Origin: Leptodactylus fallax
Taxonomy: Eukaryota; Chordata; Amphibia; Anura; Leptodactylidae
Direction of reading: 5' to 3'
NCBI GenBank assembly: GCA_947044405.1
Contig: CAMRHE010000156.1
Span: 4,155,001 to 4,219,000, forward strand
Length of the DNA stretch: 64,000 nt
Shown here: positions 10,841 through 22,344 of the stretch, in pieces
Layout of the letters: each line of letters begins with the position of its first letter
How positions within the stretch are numbered: the stretch's first letter is position 1
Translations under genes and position numbers: made by a program
The notes under the pieces: model-generated
What the model saw: only the letters and a program-made list of their open reading frames with translations
The model's database searches: none
Told to the model about the DNA's origin: nothing

Positions 10841-10917
10841 CATAGTTTAGAGAGCACCATTCAGCGTCTCCTGGGGGGTCTCCATGCTAGGAGCAGCAGG
10901 GTCTTCCTCGGGTCCCA

Positions 10918-11004
10918 CTCCTAATGGCCTGACTTCTCCCCTTCCAGGGATCCCGGCCGCCTGACTTCTCCCCTTCCAGGTGCCCCTGGCCGCCTGACTT
11001 CTCA
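10918..11004. repeat. Short tandem repeat, ~31 bp x ~3
   Basis: Three imperfect units containing cctgacttctccccttccag. Beyond it, 11005-11444 holds ordinary-looking DNA with no supportable gene. Confidence 0.6.
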
Positions 11005-11450
11005 GGGAGAAGTTCTCACCACCAGGCTTAGTAAGGGTTAAATAACTGCTGGGCGCTGAACCAAAACAGCAGTAGGGCAAGACACTGTCCCTGACAGTTT
11101 GCCCATTTCACATTAGTCTGGATGCTGCTGCCTGTGCTATTGATAAACTATCACAGCCTATCACAGCACACACAGAGTTCAAGCCCCTCCAACCAGTGTT
11201 CCCAAGCCCCTCCCAGCAGTGTGCCATGGCTCCGCCTTTTTTTCTCCTGGTCGGCTTTTGTAGTGAGAACTCACCAGGGGACACACTGTCTGACACAGAA
11301 ACACAGAGTGTGCAGTGAAGCAAGGCTGCAGCTTCAGCAGCAGAGCAGAAAGTGAACTTGCTAGTCAGTCAGTCAGATATAGGAGAGTGAGTCTGTTTTA
11401 GGTTCATAATGTCAATAACTGCCCAGTTTATGGCCATCATGTCACAGTCA

Positions 11451-11486
11451 GTATATCTATATCTATATACATAGATATAGATATAC
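11451..11486. repeat. 36 bp AT-rich palindrome
   Basis: Arms gtatatctatatctat and atagatatagatatac are perfectly complementary around a 4-nt centre. Flanking cagt/actg makes it look like a minimal fold-back derivative. Confidence 0.6.
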
Positions 11487-11587
11487 ACTGTTGGCATTAA
11501 ATGGTTGTGCAATTCATTTCCAGTTGAAATGTTTGTTGATTTTCAGCAGACAAAAGTACTTGGTTGGCTAGTACTTGGTTGGCTAGG

Positions 11588-11786
11588 GCTAGGTTCACAT
11601 CTGTGCTGGGCTCTCCATCTTTTTGGCCTGCTGGGGAACCTGAATGACTGAGAGTCGGACCGCCAAAACAGTGGTTACCCGTGGACCCCATAGACTATAA
11701 TGGGGTCTGCCAGGTGTCAGTCCTCTATGCAGGACTTTTCTCGCCACCAATTTCTGGCAGTTTCAGCACAGATGCGAACTTAGCTT
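11588..11786. mobile_element. MITE with inverted ends (tagg-ttcacatctgtgct)
   Basis: Left end gctaggttcacatctgtgct and right end agcacagatgcgaacttagc are inverted complements with few mismatches, enclosing ~160 bp without coding potential. Related ends occur at 13885 (ggctgggttcacatctgcgc). Superfamily not determined. Confidence 0.6.
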
Positions 11787-12390
11787 AAGTGTGCATGGGC
11801 CGAAACACTTCCCATACAACACTGCCAATGGTTGCACAATTATACAGTATAATTGTGTAATCACTGAGGCCTGCATGTGGCTACTTCTTGCACCCTGAGG
11901 CTGAGACACCACTTTGCTAAAACGTTTTGTTTTTTTTTTTTTTTTGCCAAAGCCTAGAATGAAAAGGAATAAGAAATAAGCTAAGGCTTAAAAAAACACA
12001 GTAAAATCTGCAACAATAATGCTGCATTTCCGCAACATGGGGCCTCAGCCTAAGGCCAGGGCCCCACGTGGGGTAAATGCTGCTGTGTTTTACAGTCCCT
12101 GCAAAGTGGATTGGATTGTAGTGAATCCCATTCACACATTGTGGAAAAATATGCACAGTGGACACGCTGTAATTTCCAAAACCGTTGAGGTTTTCGAAAT
12201 CGCAGCATGTCAATTATACCTACAGAAACCCCAGCAGTTTCTCTATAGGTATAATGGAAGCAGAAAGTCCACAGAGTAAACCTCTGCGGACTTTCTGTGA
12301 AAAGCGCTGCGGGAAAAACTGATGCGTTGCCACCGCGGTTTTTCCCGCAGTTCTTTTTTGCTGTGGCTTACTAGGTGGGGCCTTAGCCTT
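11787..12390. other. Unassigned DNA
   Basis: Contains a poly-T run (11929-11945) and gene-free sequence. I see nothing else supportable. Confidence 0.5.
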
Positions 12391-13041
12391 AGGGAGCGTT
12401 CACACTACCGTTGGTGACCGTCAGTAGTGTCCGTTGCTATTGTCCGTTACAAGATTTTAGCATCGGACACTAGCTGAACCGTCTGAAATCCGTTAAAATT
12501 TCCATTCATTTCAATGGGTTTTTATATTGTGTACGTTTGTGTCCGTTTACACCAAATCCGTCAGAAGTCCGTTATTTTTCCGCGGACAAAAAATCCGACA
12601 TGCTGGACTTTTTGTCCGTTTGAAAAAAACGGATTCTTGACGGACAGCAAATATCCGTTATTTTTTTAACATTGAAGTCTATGGGTAACGGACTTATAAG
12701 GGACAGTAACTGATAGCCATCAGTTACTGTCTGTTATTTTATGTCCGTTTTTTCCTGCGCATGCTCAGAAAGCAGAAAAAAAAAGCAAAAAAAAAAATGG
12801 ACAGTGTTAAAAAAAATGGACAGTGTTAAAAAAAACGGACAGTGTTAAAAAACGGACACTAACTGATGCTAATGTGTCCGTTTTTTTTAACTAATCCATT
12901 AATTGGATCAGTTAAAAAAACGGACACATTAACATCAGTTAGTGTCCATTAATGTCTGTTATGATAGGTGTCCGTTTTTTTGTTTTTTTTTAACGGACAC
13001 TATGAGAACGGACATCAACGGTAGTGTGAACCCTGCCTTAG
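12391..13041. mobile_element. MITE rich in tgtccgtt/aacggaca inverted repeats
   Basis: Ends agggagcgttcacactaccg and, from the other side, aggcagggttcacactaccg are inverted. The interior is packed with alternating tccgtt and aacgga words in both orientations plus a short tandem aaaaaatggacagtgtt array at 12785-12850. Non-coding. A partial relative lies at 36300-36400. Confidence 0.6.
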
Positions 13042-13159
13042 GTGGTATTCACAACTTCAGAGCCTCCTACAATTTAGTAAACCTGACATCATTAATACAG
13101 GGAAGAGGCTGCAGTGATTGCAAGCACTTTGGCTTCTTCAAACAGCTAAGGGGTTAAAA

Positions 13160-13497
13160 CATAATTAAAACCATATAAAATTTGGTATCACTGGAATTGT
13201 ACCGATCCATAAAATACTGGCTGCATTTTGGCTGCACAGTGAACGCCATAAAGTCAAAGCCTGTAAGAAAGTTGCGCAAACAGTTTTTCTCCAATTCCCC
13301 ATTCTGAATTTTTTTCCAGCTTCCCAGTACATTGTACAGAATAATAAATGGCACCATTATGAAGAACAATTTGTCCCGCAAACATTAAGCCCTAATATGG
13401 CTCTGTGAATGGAATAATTAAAGGCAGCTTTGGAAGGCGGGAAGTGAAAAATAAAAATCAAAAAATGCCTGCGGCGGGAAGGGGTTAAAATATAAGT
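13160..13497 (+). mobile_element. Hairpin-chain TTAA family, 3' half
   Basis: Shares agcttcccagtacattgtac, agaataataaatgg and atatggctctgtgaa with the copy at 41.8-42.9 kb, and ends gggaaggggttaa like other members. The hairpin-rich 5' half is absent. Non-coding. Confidence 0.6.
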
Positions 13498-14044
13498 AAA
13501 CACACATAGGTGACACTTATTCATCCTACTTTTGCATGAAACTTTGATTACATTAGATGGAGTTACCATTGAAAGGGCAGAATGGGACATACTACTAAAG
13601 ATTGTGAGAACTTTGATGCTATTGAAAGCGCATGCAAATGGCAAGAAGCAGATAAAATAATTGTATACGAATCAGTCTTTAAATTCACAATTTCTAGTAA
13701 TTTTAGTCTACAATATATTATTTCACATTAGTTATTTTAGTCTATAATCCATTGTAGAATGAGAGCAACGGACTTTAATGGGAATAGAGTTGACTGCCTA
13801 CCATCATGTTTGTTTACTTTTTTAGCTGCAGAGAAAGTTGTACCTGCAGGACATTTTTTTCCTTTCGAAAACTAAACAAACATAAGGCTGGGTTCACATC
13901 TGCGCTTGCCACTCCGTATGGGGATTCCGTTCCCCTCTGCGCATGAAAAATGCGGAGAGAAAAGTGCTGCAAGGGAGAATGTAACACCTAGTTTCCTAGT
14001 GCACGGTTGTAAGAAAATATGCTCCAGATTTTATTTTGCTAGTA
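13498..14044. other. Mostly unassigned DNA
   Basis: A MITE end (ggctgggttcacatctgcgc, from 13886) is the only recognisable item. No gene. Confidence 0.4.
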
Positions 14045-14230
14045 TAGCACCATTATATTCCACAGTGCTTTACAGAGATATTGTTACAAGTAGGGCTCAC
14101 AATCTACATTCCCTATCAGTATGTCTTTGCAGTGTGGGAGGAAACCCAGACAAATAAGGGGAGAACATACAAACTATTCGCAGATGTTGTCATTGGCTGG
14201 ATTTGAACCTAAGACTCCAGTGCTACTATT
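14045..14230 (-). mobile_element. tRNA-derived SINE, partial copy
   Basis: Matches the fuller copy at 37271-37482: starts with tagcaccattatattccac (complement of the L2-like tail), passes gtgtgggaggaaaccca and reaches ggatttgaacc, the complement of a Pol III B box. The A-box end is missing or degraded. Confidence 0.7.
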
Positions 14231-14343
14231 TAGGCTCTGTACTGTCAGGAGGGCGGGGTCAGACAGGAGCAGGCCAGGGGATGTGATTCTGAGCCTTGAA
14301 TCACACCCCCCTGCCTGACAATGCCCTTCTGACATTACAGAGC

Positions 14344-14847
14344 TTAAAGGGGTTTTCCGGGCAAATTTTTTTTATTTATTTATTTTTTTAAAAGGTCTGT
14401 TAGTGCTATTAATGGCTTAATAAGTGGATGGGAGCCCACTCTTGAGGTCTTTGCACTGGGCCCACCAAAGTTTTAAAACGGCCCTACCTGGGCCGATCTA
14501 CTTTTAACTAGATCGGTGTCTGCAGACACTGATTTAGTTAAAACGCATCCTGCAACTTAACTGTTTTGTAAACCGCAAGCCACTTCAGGCCTGTGATTTA
14601 TAAGACACCGAGACCACAGACAAAAGATGTCTGCTTCTCGGCACAGGCGGGCGCAATGACGTCAAAGCATCGTGCCTCCTGCGCTGAGTCACAGACGTCC
14701 TGTGCGTGAACAGAGAGGAGGCGGCAGCTCCGTTCATCAAAGGATCAGAGGTAGGTGAGTATGACTTTTATTTAAGGGCTATTATTTAAGCAATAAAGCT
14801 TAACCAGTGCAGGGTAGGCTTTATTACTCCCCAGATAACCCCTTTGA
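14344..14847. mobile_element. T2/Kolobok-type MITE, ~504 bp
   Basis: Left end ttaaaggggttttccggg; right end, inverted, tcaaaggggttatctggg, so the right TTAA has mutated to TTGA. Interior non-coding; it includes a G/C-rich patch at 14430-14490 that may be a further nested fragment. Confidence 0.55.
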
Positions 14848-15765
14848 GGCATAATGATTATATGAAAAGGTTATCTTGAAGAAGGCCATCAGGAGTTTGT
14901 GATCAGATATGTGGAGTTGTTTAGGTTTCAATACATCAGTGTAGAATTTACTTTAAATAAAATGAAATAATGTATACTAGTAAGGCCTTCTGGAAGTTGC
15001 ATCTGCTGTTACTGTTAAAAGAGGTAACACAGATTGCCTGCCACCCGAGGCTTTCTACTATGACAGTGCAAATGTTAAGAACTGTATAGTAGTATTACAC
15101 ATTACTAGGCACTGTTTGATTAACTTTAACAGACTTGTTATTTGGTCACTATATGTTATTGTTTGAGTACTGTGTGGTAATATTGCTATGTGTGGTAGTA
15201 TCAGAATTGTATAGCATTCTCATATAGGCAATTAGATAGAAGCATTATTTGCAATAGTTTGGAAGTATTATTTGTCCAACATACTGTAGGATACTTGTAT
15301 AGATACATTAGCTATTATCTATATTTTTAAGGCATTCCCCTTCAAGCCTTCAGTCATGGCCATGAAGTTATGTGGACACCTCCTTACCTGACTTCACATT
15401 GCTTAATTACCCAGCCATTGTATCACTGGGGCTCCATGAATCACTGTATTAAGCACAGAACACAAAATCATCACTCCGAATGAGGAGTATCTGAGATTCC
15501 ATGTATCTAGCCAGCAACACCATGCCTGATGAATTTTTATGACTGTTGGGAATATGCAAGTATCAATTCACAGAAGTGTATTGTGGAGACTTGCAACCCT
15601 CTAATTTCTGAAAGTATGCAAGTATACAGAAGTGTATAATGATTAGTCAATCACATTAGGTTAATACACATAACAATGGTGAATATAAAGTGATAATGAT
15701 AAATGTGAAAAAAAAAGTAAAGTATTACCCAATATTAGTGGGACAAGGTAATCAAACTAAAACAT
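14848..15765. other. Unassigned DNA
   Basis: AT-rich, no gene and no element with recognisable ends. Confidence 0.4.
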
Positions 15766-16045
15766 TTAAAGAAAGGAAGAAAAACTGATATCATTTAACC
15801 CTTTAGGATAAATGGTATCCAACATATAAATCCACTTGCATTCTATTTGTGCAAGCCATGTCTTCCACTTAACTTCACTCGCTCCAATCAAGACCCGATC
15901 AAAAGCTATTACATGCAGTAAAGATTCATCATAATCATGAAACAGGAGGAAATGTTTGGGAACAGTTTTTAATCTAGAAAAATCTTCCTCGTTTTTGGCT
16001 TTTATTATACCCGTCTGCCAAGTTCTCTGGTGGTCCTACTTACGG
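15766..16045 (-). pseudogene. Penelope-like element, GIY-YIG C-terminal fragment
   Basis: On the minus strand one frame reads VPKHFLLFHDYDESLLHVI, then a basic linker, then IECKWIYMLDTIYPKGLNDI and a TAA at 15768-15766. The E-x-WI-x-L-x-x-x-P-x-GLN ending is the signature C-terminus of Penelope-like GIY-YIG endonucleases. Just upstream in another frame is VGRTTRELGRRV, resembling the Arg-containing GIY-YIG core, so a frameshift separates the two. The RT domain is not recognisable further upstream. Together with 17560-17645 this suggests one decayed minus-strand element. Confidence 0.65.
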
Positions 16046-16399
16046 TTTATCAGATTATAGGGGTGTGATGATTCCGCTTAAATATGGATATAACTTAAAG
16101 ATGTATTTTGATCTCTGGGTATCGTATCTCCCTCTTACTTCCATTTATTCATAATGTGCGCAGCTCTAATCCTAGGTGCATGTTATTAGTCATTAGTGGC
16201 AACATTGTAACAATAGGGCTTTGTATCCATCCCAGAATGGCTCCATTGAATTCCTACATAGCCCTGGGTGATCAAATACACATGCATTGTTCAGCCTGGG
16301 CTGTTGATCAGACATGGTTGATAACATATAGAAGGCATTGTATCATTCCACTTAATCCTATCTCCTTACAAAGAATCTGGACTTGAGTGCGTTAGTCAA
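16046..16399. other. Unassigned DNA, possibly more Penelope-like remnant
   Basis: Lies between the GIY-YIG fragment and a possible LTR. No reading frame I can recognise. Confidence 0.3.
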
Positions 16400-16930
16400 C
16401 CAGACTTGCCGTCGCTGGTGACCTTATTCTGGGTGGTGTAATCAAGGGTATAAAGGATGAGGTAAGAGGTCAGTGAGGAGGAGACTGTGCTGGGACTACT
16501 AGAGAATACTATGAGAGACTGTGAGACAGACTACTGAGGATATACTGTGATGAGCAGGCAGGCTGGAATGCTGCTGCTAGGAGCCCCCACTGGTTATTCA
16601 CACATGCCAGAGCATGTGTGAGTTTTGGACTACAGAACCACATCCAGGATATGTGTGGTAAAGTAATTTTTTTCACCTTTATTCCCTTTTTATTTCATGT
16701 GCTGCATCTTGTAACTAGTAACTGTTAATGCTTGCATATATCTGCATATCTGTTCTGAACTGCATGTGTTAGATGTTAATACCGACCCATTTAGGGGTTA
16801 ATAAATATACAAAATTTAGAAAGCTTGTCTTGTATTTATCTTGTGGACCCAGCACTCACTGGCAGTGAGTGTGGGTTTTTTAGGAAAGAAGTCTCAGGTG
16901 TGGGCCAACGCGGTGTTGGCGCACTGAGGA
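16400..16930 (+). mobile_element. Possible LTR (solo or fragment)
   Basis: Layout suggests U3-R-U5: a segment ending in aataaatatac at about 16800, a downstream region, then tggcgcactgaggat at 16916, which resembles the start of a primer-binding site after an LTR. No gag or pol follows and the 5' boundary is a guess. An alternative is ordinary unique DNA. Confidence 0.25.
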
Positions 16931-17559
16931 TCTTTCACAAGGGGCAAGTGGCAAAGTATACAAACCCCCCCCATTCATGGAATATGTAATCTGATATGTC
17001 CAACTATTGTCAGGGTCCCAAAACCACCCCCAAATCTGCGTTATATCCACTTGTATGCTGCTGAAAGGGCTGATAGTGGCATAGTGTACATGTATTTGTG
17101 CACATCAGAATCTGTCGATCTTAATGTTAGTGGGTGCCACTAGTTGCCAATCTTAGGTGACTACAGGTGCACTGGAAGTTATCACCACACCCCAGGTACA
17201 CCAAACAGCTCATTTGCATGTGGATTAAAGCTGATTTTCTCTGCAGCAAAATTGCACTTTGTAACAAAAAAGTTATGTTCACTAACAGCCCCTACAGCAG
17301 TACAGTATATAAAGTGTACTGGCCATGTCTTTCAATTACAGTAGGTAGGCACAAAATTCTGTGCTGATGAATCTAGAATTTATTGGGCAAGAACTCTCTT
17401 TTCCTATTACTTTTTTAAACCTGTTTAGTTAAACAATAAAATGGTTGCCTAAACTGCCAAAAAGACCATGATATACAATTGAAAGAACAGAATAGGACAG
17501 CATTCCAAATTGGATCCAGAGAATTCCAAAGGACACAACCAATATATAGTAAAAATGAC
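16931..17559. other. Unassigned DNA
   Basis: No gene or element recognised. Confidence 0.4.
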
Positions 17560-17645
17560 AACACTACTCATAGTGTTTATCATTGTCAATGCCAATGCAA
17601 CGTTTCAGGGAAATGTTACCCCTTTATCAGGCATATGGGCAAACG
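17560..17645 (-). repeat. Penelope-like terminal/UTR motif
   Basis: The complement reads catatgcctgataaagg, a short spacer, then cctgaaacgttgc. This matches the pattern in Penelope-like termini where a hairpin of the form (gatgaagg…cc)gaaacgt precedes the coding region; compare 46950-46985. Consistent with a minus-strand element ending at 15766. Confidence 0.45.
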
Positions 17646-17939
17646 GGTACAAAAACAGACATGTAATTTAGCTGTGGGAGTGTAGAATCAGTATAGAATA
17701 GATGCGTGTTGGAGCAGTGTGTGCAGGAACATGCACCCATGTGAGATGTACCCTTAGAGTGCTGCCTAATATCTACAGTACATACTATACAAGTGGAGCT
17801 GAATAAATATTCAGTCAGCTCCCACTAACAGTGGTTGTAGGTAGTAAAAATTTTATCACAAAGTTTTATTAAGAGGAACAGATTATTTTAAGGTATGTAA
17901 CAGAGCAAGAAACTTTGAGGGTTCACTCTAAGATTTTTG

Positions 17940-18240
17940 CAGGCTGAAAAAAATCTGCTTCAGGAATTAGGAAACGTTTTTTATTTGTTTTTTTTTTTAC
18001 ATTATGCAGTTTTTTGACACTTTTTTTTTGTCACAGTTTTTGTCACTTTTTTATGTGTTTCTTGCTCCAGCACACAATATGGACCTGGAAACTGCACTTT
18101 AAAAAGACACTAGTGTTTTTCAATGCATTTTTTTCCATCTCCCATTGATTTTAATGGATTTTTCAAGGCGGAATCCACCAGGAGATAGGTCATGTCGCTT
18201 TTTTTCCCTGTAGCTGAAAAAATGGAAATGATACTATAGT
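17940..18240 (+). repeat. Dispersed non-coding repeat, partner of 10440-10640
   Basis: T-rich tract with ttttttccatctcccattga, ggagataggtcatg and ccctgtagctgaaaaaatgg, inverted relative to the 10.4 kb copy. Not coding. Confidence 0.5.
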
Positions 18241-18924
18241 TTTGTTTTACTTGATATTTTGTATCACACTCGCCTAGTACTAGATTTCTTGCCATTTGAT
18301 TTTGTTTTATATTGGATAATATACAATTTTTGTGTTTAAAATAAATCTTGTTTGTATTGAGTATATTAACAAACAATTGTAACATTGGTAGAATAAAAGT
18401 TAATCATTTTCCTCACTGCTAAAACATGGTTTTCTTTGGAGATAAAATAAATAGTATCTTTGGAGATACTATAATTAGTATAAATACAAGATTTATGTGG
18501 TAACGGTTGTGTAGTCTACACAGAGATCAGCAACATAGACCTCAAATAAAACGTAATATAAATTACCAACATGAGTGTAATAAGGCTACATTGACATTGG
18601 AGATTCCTTAGCAACGTCTGCCTGTAATCGGCAGATGAAAAAGTCAACTGCTTTCAGTTTTAAAATGACGGGTACCCAATGGACCCCCATTATAGCCAGT
18701 GGGGTCTATCAGGATCTGTATGTAACCACTATTTTAGTGGTCTGCCTGTCCATTCTTCTGGTCCTTAGCATAACAAGGTTATTGCTACAGAGTTTCAAAG
18801 TTACAATTATGATGTCTGCCTTGATCTACCATTAACTGCTGCCCTAATTTAACTTTCATCTTCCTATCTTTAAGGAGAAAAGTAAGTTTCTGATATGAAG
18901 GTAAATGCTCTTGAAGTTACAGGC
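18241..18924. other. Mostly unassigned DNA
   Basis: A stretch at 18590-18760 resembles the interior of the MITE at 11588-11786 (gggtaccc, accccatta-type words). No gene. Confidence 0.35.
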
Positions 18925-19431
18925 TTAAAGGGGTATTCCCATGTACATAACCATTTTTAAATTTGTAGATAATTAAAAGTTAAACATTTTTGCAAATATA
19001 AATAATTAAACATTTTGCAGAGTTTTAAAGATTTTCGCTAAATATCTTGTAGTCACAGTCTTGTTGTTGTGATCGGTTACCAATGGATACGACCATGAAT
19101 GCAGGACCTTTCTAAGGTCAGAAAATCAGCTATGATTTTCTTATTGTGACCAGGATATCTTCTGATACATGTAGTGTCCCTGCATGATAACCCAGCTACA
19201 ATAAGAAAATCACGGCTGGGTTTTTGACAAGTCCCAGATCATATAAAATTTCTGCATTTGTGGTCGTATCCATTGGCAACCAATCAAGACAACAGACTGT
19301 CACCACTAAGATAGTTAGAGAAAATCTTTAAAACGCTGCAGAATTTTTAACTACTTACATTTGCAAAAATGTTTAACTTTTAATTATCTACAAATATAGA
19401 TATGATTATGTTCATGGGAATACCCCTTTAA
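18925..19431. mobile_element. T2-type fold-back MITE with long inverted repeats, 507 bp
   Basis: TTAA at both ends (18925-18928 and 19428-19431). Left ttaaaggggtattcccatg is mirrored by catgggaatacccctttaa. Inverted similarity continues far inward: ttaaaagttaaacatttttgc with gcaaaaatgtttaactttta, then tggatacgaccatgaatgcag with ctgcatttgtggtcgtatcc, then catagctgattttc-type arms. Nearly the whole element can fold. Non-coding. Confidence 0.75.
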
Positions 19432-19599
19432 GGATCAATGTTTCAATGTTAGCAAGTGGACAAATGACTGCTGTAGTAATGATGCTAATGGGAGTACAGT
19501 GAATGTTTCATAGCTGCTGAAGGAAAACTTTGGAGGAATAAATTGATGCCAATATATTAGATGTTTTACCTTCAGATCAGTATCAGAACTACTGCCATA

Positions 19600-20065
19600 G
19601 CAGTTGTAGTGGCTGCTACGGGTCCTGCAACTTTAAGGTACCCCCTGCTCCTTTTTTTTTATTAATAGGTCATTACCTGCTTGATTATACCAGCAGATAA
19701 TGGCCCCTATTTACGTACCAATCTCGCTCCTGCCTACAGCTGCCTCCGTTCCCTCTTCAGCCCTCCATGTGTCCCACATCAAGTCGCTGACACTATTCAG
19801 TGCGGAGCACAGGACCTCCTGGAGGCTTAAGGGGTAGCAAAGGTAGCTGTAAGCAGACAGGGGCTCGTTAAGTAGGGCCACAGCACTTATAGGGCGTCGG
19901 GCGTATCTTGCTAGATTCATCTCACGAGGTTTGCCCGGTGGATTCATTCAGACCAAACATGTCCAAAAAGAAACTGCTGTTATTATTCTCTGGGGTCTTT
20001 CCAGACTCCAGATTATAATGATCGGGGGCCTAGAGGAGGTGATCAAACATAAAAAGTTTTTTCCA
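19600..20065 (-). mobile_element. Truncated copy of the hAT-like composite repeat
   Basis: Parallels the right part of 62091-63087 in opposite orientation: gtggctgctacgggtcc, aataggtcattacctgctt, agcagataatggcccctat, ctcgctcctgcctacagctg. It ends with the tctggggtctttccagactcc motif and gatcgggggcct that mark the palindromic module of this family. Confidence 0.55.
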
Positions 20066-20819
20066 CGGTTGCATGACAGAAAACAACCAGCTGTACCATG
20101 CATAGGCTGTACCTTGGGAAGCATGAAAAGACATCACCCACAGAACAGGATCAGTGAACCTTACAATACACAGTGAACACTTTATTGTTACAATGCCAAG
20201 AAACACATAGAGCACACATATATGCAAACAATGGTACAAGAGAATTCTTGTGGCATAACAGAAGTCCTACACATACGGCTATAACTTTTGAAGGGGGTAT
20301 CTTCCACTGCTTTATAATCTTTGTACCTGTGTCTCTACATCTCTGTCATTAATTTTCCATCCTCCTCCCTCCCCTCTACATTGTATTCACATTTAATTTG
20401 ATATTTCTTGGGGCTGACAGTCTATCTTGGGATACCAACACAGATTCAGCAAAGATTTCAGAGTAAGTGACCAGTTTAGGATAGAGAGGATGAAGGAAAA
20501 GAGCCAGAAAAGTTAAGAAAAAGGATCTTTTCTCTCATAAGCTTATTCAAAATTAATGACCATCTAAAACTTCAAGGGCCTCCTTTCTATACCAGTTCTC
20601 AAACCACTGACTATCTCCATAAAATGCTACATTTTATACAAGGCCTTATCTGAAGTTTATAGCTGAAGTCATTTTGAAAAGTAATGTTTTTATATGTAGT
20701 AGATAAAGCAGCATTACAGGACAGGGAATAAAAGTCTGATTACTAGGGGTACCACCGCTGCAACCCCCACTGCTGGGACAACCACCAATCATGAGAATGG
20801 GGAATCATGTGTCCCCTGT
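20066..20819. other. Unassigned DNA
   Basis: No gene or recognisable element. Confidence 0.4.
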
Positions 20820-21217
20820 TTAAATAGATTAAAGAAATACCAAATTTATATAGTTTTGTTTTTTACTTTTTTTAAATAAAAAATATTTTTTGGAGTCGCC
20901 ATATTTTTTATATTTCCATGTACAGGGATGCATAAGGCATCTTTTTTTTGGTGGGGCCAGATGTCAATTTTATTTATTTCAATTTGGGGAATGTCTATTG
21001 ATTTAATCACTTTTTATCCAAATTTTTATGGGATGTGAAAAAGCAAAAAAAACGGTGGTTAAGCTTTTTTGAATTTTTTCCTGCTACAGTGTTCACCGTT
21101 TTTTTTTTTATTTATTTTTTTTTTGCTGTTTCATCTCCGATAAAAGTTTGGATAGAAAGTGATTAAATTAATACAGATTCCCCAAATTGATACCATACCA
21201 TTGTCGGAAAAAGGTTA
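20820..21217 (-). mobile_element. Hairpin-chain TTAA family, partial copy
   Basis: On the minus strand it carries ccccaaattga, aaagtgattaaat and cggtgaacactgtagcagg, paralleling ccccaaaatagta, aaagttatcaaac and cacagtgaacgccgcag in the 42 kb copy. The right edge tgtcggaaaaaggttaa is like the family terminus. The DIRS element begins immediately after. Confidence 0.5.
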
Positions 21218-21350
21218 ATCGTTGATTATGATGTTAATCTGTTTTCCCTTAGTCCTAACAGCAGCAAAATATGGGGTATTCCTGCCCCTGTGTGCTGGTA
21301 GGACAGGCAGAACTTTTAATTAACTTAAAATATGCATGACTATGCTACCC
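21218..21350. repeat. DIRS left inverted terminal repeat
   Basis: Reads ttttcccttagtcctaacag, then atggggtattcctgcccctg and tgtgctggtaggacaggc, complementary to 24632-24727. It has ~25 extra outer bases (cgttgattatgatgtt) not in the right repeat; these reappear in the internal complementary region. Confidence 0.8.
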
Positions 21351-21429
21351 TATAAGAGAGCAAAGAGACCTCCCCCCCTTGTGTAAGTTATAAAGTAAAA
21401 ATTTCTAAGTTTAGGGAGGGAAGCTTGTG

Positions 21430-21520
21430 TTGCTGTTAGGACTAAGGGAAAACAGATTAACATCATAGTCAACGATTCCCTTACGTCCTACAGCAGCACA
21501 ACATGGGGATATAGCAAGTA
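21430..21520. repeat. DIRS internal complementary region
   Basis: Left part (tgctgttaggactaaggg, then aacagattaacatcatag) is the complement of the left end. Right part (attcccttacgtcctacagc) is the complement of the right end. The two meet at tcaacgatt. In DIRS1 this region bridges the ends when the circular DNA is formed. It lies just downstream of the recombinase reading frame. Confidence 0.8.
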
Positions 21521-21604
21521 ATTCCCTTAGGGAGGGTTTCCCTGCTCTACAACACCTAAGACTGACTGTCCAAAGGCAGTTGCCACAGAACTCTGAACAT
21601 CTAG

Positions 21605-22344
21605 TCAATAATGTTTTACAAAGGTTAGGTGAGACGACCAAGAAGCAGCTGCACAGATCTGATCCAGCGGTAAGGCCCGGTTCTCAGCCCAAGAGGTTGA
21701 TACAGCCCTGGTTGAATGGGCTGTACAAAATTCGGGTGGAGCTAACCCCTGAGCAAAAAAAGATACTTTGATTGCCTCCTTGATCCACCTAGACAAGGTA
21801 GGCTTGGAAGCCCTGAGACCTTTGTATCTACCATACATGTTGACAAGGAAATTCTCGGCTCTCCTAAAGGAATGTGTACGTAGGAGGTAAATCTGGAGAC
21901 ATCTCAGAACATCTAGTGTGTGAAGTTTTTTCTCCTCTTCAGAGGAAGGGGCAGGAAAAAACACGGGTAAAGAGACTAATTGGTTAATATTGACATGGGA
22001 AGGGACCTTAGGGTTAAACCCAGGAAGAAACCTAAGTTGGACCCTATCCGCAAAAAATTATATATAAGGTTCCTTGGAAGAAAAAGCCTGGAGCTCACTC
22101 ACCCTTTTGGCTGAAAAGGAGGACCACAAAGACCTGAAAGAACAGTCGAGAGATCCCACTGGGGAACCGGAGCTGAGACCGCCGGACTAAATCTGATAGC
22201 ACCCTTAAGGAATCCAACACTAAGGGAATCCTGGGACAATCGTCTGCCTAAACAGGCAGATAAGGCTGAAACCTGTACCCTCAGTGTAGCAGGAGAAAGG
22301 CCTGTATTCAAGCCGCTTTGAAGAAAATCCAGAATTTCTGCCAT
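21605..22344 (-). pseudogene. DIRS tyrosine recombinase, broken
   Basis: 22344-22099 gives the N-terminal core-binding part (EILDFLQSGLNTGLSPATLR). Between 22099 and 21964 the frame is disturbed, but a RVSELQ block supplies the box I Arg candidate. 21964-21605 ends with TAHSTRAVSTSWA (His and Arg of HxxR) and SHLTFVKHY with the Tyr nucleophile. Would integrate the circular DIRS intermediate. Confidence 0.8.
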
